A DNA stretch of 64,000 nt, taken from positions 1-64,000 of the forward strand of contig CAIJVD010000024.1 of the NCBI GenBank assembly GCA_903824045.1. Direction: 5' to 3'. Within the stretch, counting starts at the first letter, position 1. Every line of letters begins with the position of its first letter. Shown here in pieces: positions 40,718-48,949 of the stretch. Below the pieces are notes generated by a model. That model had not been told where the DNA came from and did not search any database. It saw only the letters and a program-made list of their open reading frames with translations. The position numbers were made by a program, and so were the translations under genes. The stretch is from an uncultured Chlorobiaceae bacterium. Its GTDB lineage: Bacteria; Bacteroidota; Chlorobiia; Chlorobiales; Chlorobiaceae.

Positions 40718-42625
40718 ATGATTCCGCATTCAGCAATCGATGATATACGCCAGGCTGCAGATATTGTCGATATCATCTCTGACTACCTGACGCTTCAGCC
40801 CTCTGGACGCAACTACAAGGCGCTCTCCCCGTTCACACAGGAGAAAACCCCCTCATTTGTCGTATCCCCCGACAAGCAGATATACAAGTGCTTCTCAACA
40901 GGCAAGGGCGGCAATGTCTTCTCCTTTGTCATGGAGATGGAAAAGGTCTCCTTCCCCGAAGCGGTAGAACTTGTCGCGAAGCGCGCAGGAATAGATATCA
41001 GCCGGTTTACAGAGAACAAGCGCCAGGAAAACCCCCAGGAACAGAGCTGGACCGAGACCCTCCGCTGGGCAGCAAAGCTCTTCCACAAAACGCTTCAGAG
41101 TGAAGCCGGAAAACAGGGGTTCGATTATCTCACCGGGGAGCGCGGCGTATCGGAAAAAACCATTCGAAGCTTCGGCATCGGCTATGCCCCTGAGGCATGG
41201 GAGCACCTGCTCGGCGAGGCAAAAAAAGCATCCATTCCCTCAGAGCACCTTGCCGACCTCGGCCTCATAACCCACAACAAGCAGCGGAAATCATGGTATG
41301 ACACCTTTCGCAGCCGGGTGATCTTCCCCGTTTTTTCAGTAGGCGGGCAGGTTGTCGGATTCGGCGGTCGAACCATGAAGAGCGACCCCAATACCCCGAA
41401 ATACCTGAACTCCCCGGAGAGCCGGATGTTCGAAAAATCGAAATTGCTCTACGGCCTTCACGTCGCCAAGCAGGAGATCCGGCGTGCGGAATCGGCACTG
41501 CTTGTCGAGGGATACATGGATGTCATCGCCCTTCACCAGGCCGGGATCACCAATGCTGTGGCCTCATGCGGCACGTCACTCACCCGCTACCAGGCAAAAA
41601 TCCTGCAGAAATATACCTCAAACGTGCTCTTCATCTACGACGCCGACAAGGCCGGCCTGAAATCGATGATGAGCGGCATCGACACCCTGCTCGGCGAAGG
41701 GCTCTCGCCCTCTGTCCTCATGCTTCCTTCAGGCGATGATCCCGACAGTTTTGTGCGCAGGGAGGGACGCGACGGCTTCCTGAACTACGTCGAAGGGAAT
41801 CGCCTCTCGTTTCTCGAGTTCCAGATCCGGTATTTTACCGAGTCAGGCGAGTTCAGCCGGCCGGAACAGAAGTCGAAAGCGATCCGTGCGATGACCCACA
41901 CCATAGCAGAGATACCCGACAGGATCCGCCAGGAGCTCTACCTCCAGGAGCTCTCTGAAAAGCTCGGCGTCAGCCTCCCGGCACTCCGGGAGCTGATCGG
42001 CGAGGAGCATGCCGGGCAGAGGATGAAAGAGTCCAGAGAAGAGCGCGGCGCACTGAACCAGGCGCCTAAAGCCGCCCAAAAAGCTTCACCGGAAACCATA
42101 TCGGTCCTTGAAAAAACATTTCTGAAAGCGTTGCTCGAAAGCACCGGCTACGGCAACGTGGTTCTGGAGTTCGCCGCATCACACGAAGAGATGCTTGAAC
42201 TCTCACATCCCGAAGCAAAGCGGATTTTCTCCCATATGATCCGCCGCTACCATGAGATTGCCGGCAATCCTGATGAGCGTATCGACATTGCGACCGAAAT
42301 CAGCCTTTTCAGCACCCCTGAATCGAGAGACCTCGCCTCCGGACTGCTGATGGACCAGCCAGTCAGCAGCAAATGGCATGAGCTCATCGACCAGCAAGCC
42401 GAAAATGCAAAGCGCTGCCTTGCCATGTTCCTCGATGCCTTCAAGAACCTGATTCTCGAGCCGCTGCTCCGCCGAAAGAGTGAAGTCACCGAAAACATCC
42501 GCCTTGAAAACGATACCGAGCGGGAGATCGAACTCTCCAGGGAAAAGATAGAGCTGGACCGGAAAATCCGGAAAACCTCGAAAGAGCTTAGCGCAATGAT
42601 CACCAGCATTCTCGAAAACTCCTGA
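40718..42625 (+). CDS. dnaG: DNA primase
   Basis: A 635-residue DnaG that makes RNA primers for replication. The N-terminal 'CHC2' domain is present in shape (LSPFTQEKTPSF, YKCFSTGKGGNVFSF), but three of the four zinc ligands are replaced: Ser37 and Thr40 for Cys and His, Thr61 for the last Cys; only Cys58 remains. The catalytic Toprim domain is intact with LLVEGYMDVIALHQAG and YDADKAGLKS (acidic triad). The C-terminal 200 residues form the helicase-interaction domain. Loss of the zinc site is shared by Bacteroidota/Chlorobiota primases, so it does not mean a pseudogene. A terminator follows. Confidence 0.96.
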   Translation: MIPHSAIDDIRQAADIVDIISDYLTLQPSGRNYKALSPFTQEKTPSFVVSPDKQIYKCFSTGKGGNVFSFVMEMEKVSFPEAVELVAKRAGIDISRFTENKRQENPQEQSWTETLRWAAKLFHKTLQSEAGKQGFDYLTGERGVSEKTIRSFGIGYAPEAWEHLLGEAKKASIPSEHLADLGLITHNKQRKSWYDTFRSRVIFPVFSVGGQVVGFGGRTMKSDPNTPKYLNSPESRMFEKSKLLYGLHVAKQEIRRAESALLVEGYMDVIALHQAGITNAVASCGTSLTRYQAKILQKYTSNVLFIYDADKAGLKSMMSGIDTLLGEGLSPSVLMLPSGDDPDSFVRREGRDGFLNYVEGNRLSFLEFQIRYFTESGEFSRPEQKSKAIRAMTHTIAEIPDRIRQELYLQELSEKLGVSLPALRELIGEEHAGQRMKESREERGALNQAPKAAQKASPETISVLEKTFLKALLESTGYGNVVLEFAASHEEMLELSHPEAKRIFSHMIRRYHEIAGNPDERIDIATEISLFSTPESRDLASGLLMDQPVSSKWHELIDQQAENAKRCLAMFLDAFKNLILEPLLRRKSEVTENIRLENDTEREIELSREKIELDRKIRKTSKELSAMITSILENS

Positions 42626-42651
42626 CTCCCGCCCACTCTTCCCTTCTCACC

Positions 42652-42688
42652 AATAAAAAAGCCGCCCAACACAGGCGGCTTTTTTATT
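42652..42688. terminator. Bidirectional terminator between dnaG and glyA
   Basis: GCCGCC (42661-42666) pairs with GGCGGC (42674-42679), extended by AATAAAAAA on the left and TTTTTTATT on the right; 7-base loop. It serves both convergent genes. Confidence 0.92.
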
Positions 42689-42709
42689 AACTCGGAATCG
42701 ATAAGGTAA

Positions 42710-44032
42710 TCACTCGGTCGGGCCGTAGCCAACAAGCGGGTTGCGAAGGCAGAGCGCCTTGACCTCCTCCCTGACACCGTGGCAGATAGCAGTGACGTCG
42801 GCCTTCTCGGCAGAGATGATGACGCGGTCAATAAGGCCAGCGATGGCGATGCTGTCAGCTTCGTTCATCCCCCTGGTGGTCATTGCCGGAGTGCCGATAC
42901 GAATGCCGCTGGTCACGAAGGGCGACTTGTCATCGAACGGAACCATATTCTTGTTGACCGTGATGCCAGCTTCGTGCAGAAGGTTCTCGGCAACCTTGCC
43001 GGTAACGTTCTTGTTGCGCAGGTCAAGCAGCATGAGATGGTTTTTCGTGCCGCCGCTGACAATATTGTAGCCGAGCTCGACAAACCGGTCAGCCATAGCC
43101 GCGGCATTTTTGCGAACCTGCACGGCATACTCCCTGAACTCGGGCTTCAATGCCTCGCCGAACGCAACCGCCTTGCCGGCGATGACGTGCATCAAGGGAC
43201 CGCCCTGGATACCAGGCATAACCTCGGCATCAATCACCTCACTCATCATTTTCAGGCGCGAGCCGGTTTTGGTCTTGATGGTAATGCCCATCGGATTCTC
43301 AAAGTCGGACCCCATCATGATCATGCCGCCCCTTGGGCCGCGAAGGGTCTTGTGGGTCGTGGTGGTAACAAAATGGCAGTGCGGCATCGGATCGCCAAGC
43401 AGGCCCGCGGCGATGAGACCGGCAGGATGGGCGATATCGGCCATCAGAAACGCGCCAACCTTGTCGGCAATCGCCCTGAACGCCTTGAGGTCGAATCCCT
43501 GGGAGTAGGCACTCGCGCCGGCGATAATAAGCTTCGGGCGAACCTTCAGGGCGAGCTCCTCAACCTTGTTCATATCAATACAGCCGGTCTCGCGGTCAAC
43601 CCCGTAGGAGTGGGCGTCAAAAAGCTGGCCGGAAAAGTTGACATGGCTGCCGTGAGTGAGGTGACCTCCGTGTGAAAGATCGAGACCCATGATGGGGTCG
43701 CCGGGCTTCAGTACCGCAAAGAGCACGGCCATGTTGGCGCTCGAACCGGAGTGCGGCTGCACGTTGACATAGTCGCATCCGAAGAGCTTCTTTGCCCGGT
43801 CCCTTGCAAGGTTTTCGGCCACATCCACAAATTCGCATCCGCCGTAGTAGCGCTTTCCGGGATAGCCCTCGGCATATTTGTTGGTCATCAGCGATCCGCA
43901 GGCCTGCATGACTGCCCTGCTGGTGAAGTTTTCAGAAGCAATAAGCTCAAGGGTTTCAGTCTGCCGCGTCGTTTCGGCTGCAATTGCTGCAAAGACCTCT
44001 TTATCCTGCAACTGAAGGATGTCGGTATCCAT
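42710..44032 (-). CDS. glyA: Serine hydroxymethyltransferase
   Basis: A 440-residue PLP enzyme interconverting serine and glycine with tetrahydrofolate. Motifs: [69 protein letters not shown] and the lysine motif [15 protein letters not shown]. The frame reaches 44146, but the ATG at 44032 ([14 protein letters not shown]) matches the family and has AAGGAA runs upstream. It lies 86 bases downstream of ribBA on the same strand; cotranscription is possible. No glycine riboswitch is seen upstream. Confidence 0.97.
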   Translation of the reverse strand: MDTDILQLQDKEVFAAIAAETTRQTETLELIASENFTSRAVMQACGSLMTNKYAEGYPGKRYYGGCEFVDVAENLARDRAKKLFGCDYVNVQPHSGSSANMAVLFAVLKPGDPIMGLDLSHGGHLTHGSHVNFSGQLFDAHSYGVDRETGCIDMNKVEELALKVRPKLIIAGASAYSQGFDLKAFRAIADKVGAFLMADIAHPAGLIAAGLLGDPMPHCHFVTTTTHKTLRGPRGGMIMMGSDFENPMGITIKTKTGSRLKMMSEVIDAEVMPGIQGGPLMHVIAGKAVAFGEALKPEFREYAVQVRKNAAAMADRFVELGYNIVSGGTKNHLMLLDLRNKNVTGKVAENLLHEAGITVNKNMVPFDDKSPFVTSGIRIGTPAMTTRGMNEADSIAIAGLIDRVIISAEKADVTAICHGVREEVKALCLRNPLVGYGPTE

Positions 44033-44118
44033 CGCGAGTCGTTCCTTTTCCTTTCGGAGATTTACTTGTTGGTATGTGTTCTGCCTGTAAAGTGTATCAA
44101 AAAAAGAGTCCTCTCCGC

Positions 44119-45351
44119 TTACAGCTTTTTGCCGGAGCAGGAGCAACCAATCATATGGCCGAGCTTGTCACGTTTGGTATCCAGATAGCCCTGGTTGATT
44201 GCATTCGGGGCGATCTCAAGCGGAATGCGCTCAACAATTTCAAGCCCGTAGCCCTCCAGACCGACAACTTTTTTCGGGTTGTTGGTAAGGATTTTCATCT
44301 TGTGGATGCCGAGATCCTTGAGAATCTGGGCGCCGATACCGTAGTCGCGCAGATCGGCCTTGAAGCCGAGTTTTTCGTTGGCCTCGACGGTATCGAGCCC
44401 CTCATCCTGGAGATTGTATGCTTTAAGCTTGTTGATCAGGCCGATCCCCCGGCCCTCCTGCATGAGATAGACAAGCACGCCGCGACCCTCTTTTTCGATC
44501 ATGGCAAGCGCCGAGGCGAGCTGGAGACCGCAATCGCATCGAAGTGAGGCAAAGGTGTCGCCGGTGGCGCACTGAGAGTGTACCCTGACAAGTACCGGCT
44601 CGTCAGTCGTGACATCCCCCTTCACAAAAGCCATGTGGTTCTGCTGGTCGGTAAATGATTCGTAGGCAATCAGGCGGAAAACACCGTAAGCGGTCGGAAG
44701 AGTAGACTCCACCGCACGGCTGACGAGCTTGTTGCGCTGCATCTGGTATGCGACAAGCTCCTTGATGGTAATCAGTTTGAGCCCGAACTTCTCCTTGATC
44801 TTGATCAGTTCGGGAAGGCGGGCCATGCTGCCGTCATCATGAAGGATCTCGCAGAGCAAACCGACAGGGCTGCAACCGGCGAGCCGGGCAAGATCGACGG
44901 CGGCTTCGGTGTGACCGACACGGCGCAGAACGCCTCCGGTCATGGCGCGGAGAGGGAAAATATGGCCCGGGCGGGAAAAATCATCAGCCGTGCAGGAGGG
45001 GTCGCCGAGCATCTTGATGGTCGTCGCCCGGTCAAAGGCGGAGATGCCGGTCGTCACTCCTTCGGCAACCGCATCGACCGATACGGTAAAATTGGTTTCG
45101 TGCTGGGAAGTGTTGCGCTGGACCATCGGGTCAAGCTGAAGCTCCTTTGCTCGCTCCATGGTAACGGCAACGCAGAGAAGACCCCTTGCCTCACGGGTGA
45201 TAAAATTCACCATTTCGGTGGTCACCATGTCGGCCGCGGCAATAAAATCGCCCTCGTCCTCACGGTCCTCGTCGTCAATGACGATGACCAGCTTGCCCTG
45301 GCGGATATCTTCGAGCGCGGCTTCGATTGAATCGAAAATCTTCTTGTCCAT
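44119..45351 (-). CDS. ribBA: Bifunctional 3,4-DHBP synthase / GTP cyclohydrolase II
   Basis: A 410-residue fusion for the two committed steps of riboflavin synthesis. The RibB half (1-205) has [30 protein letters not shown] and [12 protein letters not shown]; the RibA half (about 210-410) has the zinc cysteines in [18 protein letters not shown] and the catalytic [17 protein letters not shown]. Both halves keep their key residues, unlike fusions with one dead domain. The frame extends to 45465, but [13 protein letters not shown] at 45351 is the family start. No FMN riboswitch is recognised upstream. Confidence 0.97.
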   Translation of the reverse strand: MDKKIFDSIEAALEDIRQGKLVIVIDDEDREDEGDFIAAADMVTTEMVNFITREARGLLCVAVTMERAKELQLDPMVQRNTSQHETNFTVSVDAVAEGVTTGISAFDRATTIKMLGDPSCTADDFSRPGHIFPLRAMTGGVLRRVGHTEAAVDLARLAGCSPVGLLCEILHDDGSMARLPELIKIKEKFGLKLITIKELVAYQMQRNKLVSRAVESTLPTAYGVFRLIAYESFTDQQNHMAFVKGDVTTDEPVLVRVHSQCATGDTFASLRCDCGLQLASALAMIEKEGRGVLVYLMQEGRGIGLINKLKAYNLQDEGLDTVEANEKLGFKADLRDYGIGAQILKDLGIHKMKILTNNPKKVVGLEGYGLEIVERIPLEIAPNAINQGYLDTKRDKLGHMIGCSCSGKKL

Positions 45352-45579
45352 ATGCGTGGTTACACCCTTTTTCGGAACTGAAATTACTCGAAAACACCTG
45401 TAATGTAAAAAAATTCCCGTTCCATTTTCACGGCTCAATAAAAGAAGAACAGGCAGCCAAAACACTCAGCTTTGAGAAGCAGGTGCATTTTTGTATTATG
45501 CACCGGTTTCATATGAAGAGGTGAATTATTACCTTTACATCTGCCATATCCCGAAGCTTTCCTAAACTATAGAGACTGC

Positions 45580-47436
45580 ATGACCACACAAGCTTCCGAC
45601 CTGACGCAGGAGGTTGTTGAACTTGCCCGGAAATTCCCGAAAGAGCGCCTTCTGCAGGCAAAACAGCACGGGTTTTCTGATTTTCAGCTTGCCAACATCT
45701 TCAATACCACCGAACCCGCCATCCGCGCCCTCAGAAAACATCATGGCGTAGAGTCTGTCTTCAAGACCGTCGACACCTGCGCAGCGGAGTTCGATGCAAA
45801 AACACCCTACCACTACTCGACCTACGAAGTTGAGAATGAGTCCGTTTCCTCCGACCGCAAAAAGGTCATTATTCTCGGCGGTGGCCCAAACCGTATAGGA
45901 CAGGGCATCGAGTTCGATTACTGTTGTGTCCAGGCGGTCTTTGCCCTCCGGGAGGCAGGCTATGAGACCATCATGGTCAACTGCAACCCCGAAACTGTCT
46001 CTACCGACTACGACATTGCCGACAAGCTCTACTTTGAGCCCCTCACCTTCGAAGATACCATCCGCATCATTGAGCACGAAAAGCCTCTTGGCGTCATCGT
46101 CAGCTTCGGCGGCCAGACCCCGCTGAAACTCTCGACAAAGCTGCATGAAGCCGGCGTCACCATTCTTGGCACCTCCTCCGAGGGAATTGATCTGGCCGAA
46201 GACCGCAAAAAGTTCGGAGCGCTGCTCGAACGGCTCAACATTCCTCACCCCGAATACGGCACGGCCATCAGCTTTGAAGAGGCACAGGCTATCACCCGCA
46301 GAATCGGCTACCCCGCTCTCGTCCGCCCGAGCTACGTTCTCGGCGGCAGGGCCATGAAAATCATCTACAGTGACGACTCGCTCAAGGAGTATGTCGACCA
46401 GGCGCTCTTCATCACCGAGAAGTACCCGCTCCTGATCGACCGCTTCCTCGAAACCGCTGTCGAGTTCGATATCGACGCCATCGCCGACACCACGGACTGC
46501 GTCATCAGCGGCATCATGCAGCACGTCGAGGCGGCCGGCATTCACAGCGGCGACTCGACCTCCATTCTGCCCTACCACAACATCAGCCCGAAGGCCATTG
46601 CGACCATGAAGGCCCATACCCGAACCCTTGCGACCAACCTCAAGGTAGTGGGTCTGATGAACATTCAGTATGCCGTGCAGAACGACAGCGTCTTTGTTAT
46701 AGAGGTAAACCCGAGAGCGAGCCGCACGGTCCCCTTCGTCGGCAAGGCGACCGCCATACCGGTTGTCAAAATCGCCACCCGCGTCATGCTCGGCGAAAAG
46801 CTCAGCGACCTGCGAAAGGAGTACGACCTGAAGGATTGCGACGAGCTCGGCCTGAAACACATGGCCATCAAGGAGCCCGTATTCCCCTTCTCGAAGTTCG
46901 TCAAGTCAGGCGTCTACCTTGGCCCGGAAATGCGCTCGACCGGTGAAGCCATGAGTCTTGCCAACGAGTTCCCCGAAGCATTCGCCAAAGCCTATCAGGC
47001 GGCTAACATGCATCTGCCTCTCTCCGGAGCGGTCTTCATCAGCGTCAACGACCAGGACAAGAACCAGCGCATTATCGCTATCTGTGAAGCGCTCTACCGC
47101 ATGGACTTCGACCTGATTGCAACCGAAGGCACCTACAACTTCCTGAAGGAACACAACATCGAGTGCAAGAAGGTATACAAGGTAGGTGAGGAGGGGCGTC
47201 CCAACATCTTCGACATCATCAAGCACGGCAAGATCAACTTTGTCATCAACACGCCGAGAGGCGAAAAGGCGCTGCATGACGAGGAGGCTATCGGTGCCGC
47301 ATCGGTGCTGAGCAATGTGCCCTTCGTCACCACCATCGAAGCGGCCGAAGCATCAGTCCAGGCTATTGACTGTATCCGCCACCAGGAGTTTGGCGTTAAA
47401 AGCTTACAGGAGTACGCGACCTACCGCAACAGATAA
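45580..47436 (+). CDS. carB: Carbamoyl-phosphate synthase large subunit, C-terminal half (split CarB)
   Basis: 618 residues against about 1070 for undivided CarB. It begins within the oligomerisation domain (LLQAKQHGFSDFQLANIF, equivalent to about residue 400), then carries the complete second ATP-grasp unit (KVIILGGGPNRIGQGIEFDYCCVQA, NCNPETVSTDYD, VRPSYVLGGRAMKIIY, FVIEVNPRASRT), the carbamate-phosphorylating half, and the C-terminal MGS-like allosteric domain (FISVNDQDKNQRIIAICEAL ... FVINTPRGEK). The N-terminal half, which activates bicarbonate, must be encoded elsewhere. Split carB genes are known from some archaea, Aquificales and green sulfur bacteria. The start ATG at 45580 has no broken upstream frame, so this is not a truncation. 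Confidence 0.93.
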   Translation: MTTQASDLTQEVVELARKFPKERLLQAKQHGFSDFQLANIFNTTEPAIRALRKHHGVESVFKTVDTCAAEFDAKTPYHYSTYEVENESVSSDRKKVIILGGGPNRIGQGIEFDYCCVQAVFALREAGYETIMVNCNPETVSTDYDIADKLYFEPLTFEDTIRIIEHEKPLGVIVSFGGQTPLKLSTKLHEAGVTILGTSSEGIDLAEDRKKFGALLERLNIPHPEYGTAISFEEAQAITRRIGYPALVRPSYVLGGRAMKIIYSDDSLKEYVDQALFITEKYPLLIDRFLETAVEFDIDAIADTTDCVISGIMQHVEAAGIHSGDSTSILPYHNISPKAIATMKAHTRTLATNLKVVGLMNIQYAVQNDSVFVIEVNPRASRTVPFVGKATAIPVVKIATRVMLGEKLSDLRKEYDLKDCDELGLKHMAIKEPVFPFSKFVKSGVYLGPEMRSTGEAMSLANEFPEAFAKAYQAANMHLPLSGAVFISVNDQDKNQRIIAICEALYRMDFDLIATEGTYNFLKEHNIECKKVYKVGEEGRPNIFDIIKHGKINFVINTPRGEKALHDEEAIGAASVLSNVPFVTTIEAAEASVQAIDCIRHQEFGVKSLQEYATYRNR

Positions 47437-47448
47437 AACGGAGAAACC

Positions 47449-47919
47449 ATGTCTGAAGCACCGCTTAAACAGCTCGACGAGTCCATTGCCCTTGAGCTGA
47501 ACCTTGCAAAGCTCTACACACTGTTCCACGACAGCCTCTCGGAAGACGAGGATTTCTGGTGGCAGCTCGCCATGGAGGAGAGAGGCCATGCCGCCCTCCT
47601 GCAGCAGGAGAAAAAGCAGCCGCAACCGACTGAGTTCTTTCCTGAAGGGCTGATTGACTTGAACCTGGACGAGCTGGTGAATGCCAACCAGCAGGTCACA
47701 AAACTGATCGGACAGTTCAGTGTAGTGCCACCATCCCGCTCCGAGGCATTCAAGGCGGCGCTCCACATGGAAGAGGCTGCGGGCGAATACCACTACCAGC
47801 AGTTTCTCGACAATCCATCAAACTCCTATTCAGCAAATATCTTCAAACAGCTGAATCAGGAAGACCGGGATCACGCCGAACGCATAAAGCTCTATATAAA
47901 GCACAACCATATCGTGTAG
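47449..47919 (+). CDS. Ferritin-like diiron protein (rubrerythrin family)
   Basis: A 156-residue four-helix protein. Diiron ligands are spaced as in the ferritin/rubrerythrin superfamily: Glu in ALELNLAKLY (16), EERGHA (Glu-x-x-His, about 45-49), a second pair with EAAGEYHYQQF (about 105-115) and EDRDHAERI (about 142-150). No rubredoxin domain, so it cannot be a full rubrerythrin peroxidase. A role in oxygen or peroxide protection or iron handling is likely in an anaerobe. It starts 12 bases after carB, with GGAG upstream, and probably shares its transcript; the functional link to CarB is not apparent. Confidence 0.82.
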   Translation: MSEAPLKQLDESIALELNLAKLYTLFHDSLSEDEDFWWQLAMEERGHAALLQQEKKQPQPTEFFPEGLIDLNLDELVNANQQVTKLIGQFSVVPPSRSEAFKAALHMEEAAGEYHYQQFLDNPSNSYSANIFKQLNQEDRDHAERIKLYIKHNHIV

Positions 47920-47937
47920 CCCGCAGCTTCCCGCCAC

Positions 47938-48804
47938 TCATACTACAGCCGTAAACCGCTGCCGGAATTCCCCCCCCTGCCCGATGATGAGCTCACTGTA
48001 CTGCATCGGGCTGTACTTGAAACTTCCCCCGTTGAAAAAGCTCAGGCCGTTGACCTCATAGGACTGAAACCGGTGAAAATGTCCGTGCAGCACGAGCTTT
48101 GCATCGATGGCTTTCATAACCTCGAAAAACTCGTCGCGGTTCTTCAGCTCCATTGTCCAGTCAAACGCCTGATCAATGAGTGAATCGGTTCCGTATACCT
48201 TGAAAGCATGGTGGCAGAGGCCGATGACGAAACAGTCGGCCAGTGAGTCGGAGACCTCCGGGAGCTTGAGCGCCCGAAGCTGACCCGGAGTGATCCACCC
48301 CCTCGCCCCGAGCGGGTTTTCGGCTGGATACCACGGGTAGACGGTGTTGAGTGCGGTAATGGCGATCCTCAGCGACTGGTAGTTGATGATTTTCACAAAA
48401 GGAAATGCAGCATCGGTACGCTCCTCTCCGGTAATCAGCTCCTGAAAAAACTCGCAAAAACTGGCAAGTTTGCGCTCAAACGCCTTTTTTCTTACCCGCG
48501 GAAGAGGGTTCAGCGCATTATAAAAACGCATTTCCTCCTCAAGATTGATCAAATCGTGATTGCCTGCAACAACCGTCGTCTTCTCCCAGTGATAGAGTCC
48601 GTGCGCCTTGAGTTTATCGCGTACAAGCTCCCATTCCCGCTGGTCTGCGTTATGGCTAAGATCCCCTGAAATAACGACATGATCGAACCCGTCGGCATTA
48701 AAATGTTCCAGCATACGATCAAGATGCTCAAGCTGGCGGATATCCTGCGGACCGGAAATATGAAGGTCCGACAGGTGTGCAATCTTTACTTCTTTAGTAA
48801 TCAA
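47938..48804 (-). CDS. Metallophosphoesterase (calcineurin-like)
   Basis: A 288-residue phosphoesterase with the five metal blocks: LSDLHIS (about 11-17), VISGDLSHNAD, VVAGNHDL, LCHHAF and LHGHFHRFQ. YEVNGLSFFNGGSFKYSP near the end suggests a product-binding strand typical of 3',5'-cAMP phosphodiesterase-like members, but the substrate is unknown. No ATG is available: the likely start is TTG at 48804 (MITKEVKIAHLSD), or GTG at 48837 for a slightly longer protein. Convergent with the ferritin-like gene (18-base gap) and divergent from glgP. Confidence 0.87.
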   Translation of the reverse strand: MITKEVKIAHLSDLHISGPQDIRQLEHLDRMLEHFNADGFDHVVISGDLSHNADQREWELVRDKLKAHGLYHWEKTTVVAGNHDLINLEEEMRFYNALNPLPRVRKKAFERKLASFCEFFQELITGEERTDAAFPFVKIINYQSLRIAITALNTVYPWYPAENPLGARGWITPGQLRALKLPEVSDSLADCFVIGLCHHAFKVYGTDSLIDQAFDWTMELKNRDEFFEVMKAIDAKLVLHGHFHRFQSYEVNGLSFFNGGSFKYSPMQYSELIIGQGGEFRQRFTAVV

Positions 48805-48949
48805 TTCTTTATGTTTGCGGTTTTTTATGCGAAAACACTAAATTGTGCGATGTTTTATTCATCCCGCACGGATCGTAAGTCGAAAGAATATCGATACTGC
48901 TTACTCTTCAACCTGCTGCTGCAAAGCATACACCACCCCTGAATCAATT

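Noticed and set aside
40718-41000. dnaG as a damaged gene because of the missing zinc ligands
   Set aside because: The frame is intact, the catalytic domain is complete, and the same substitutions are typical of Bacteroidota/Chlorobiota primases.
42710-44146. Longer glyA start at 44146
   Set aside because: The extra 38 residues are not part of the SHMT family, and the start at 44032 has a ribosome-binding site.
45352-45579. FMN riboswitch upstream of ribBA
   Set aside because: Looked for because of the gene; the conserved FMN-aptamer segments are not recognisable on the minus strand.
45580-47436. carB as a truncated pseudogene
   Set aside because: The protein starts at a natural domain boundary, keeps all catalytic motifs of the second half, and no remnant of the first half precedes it.
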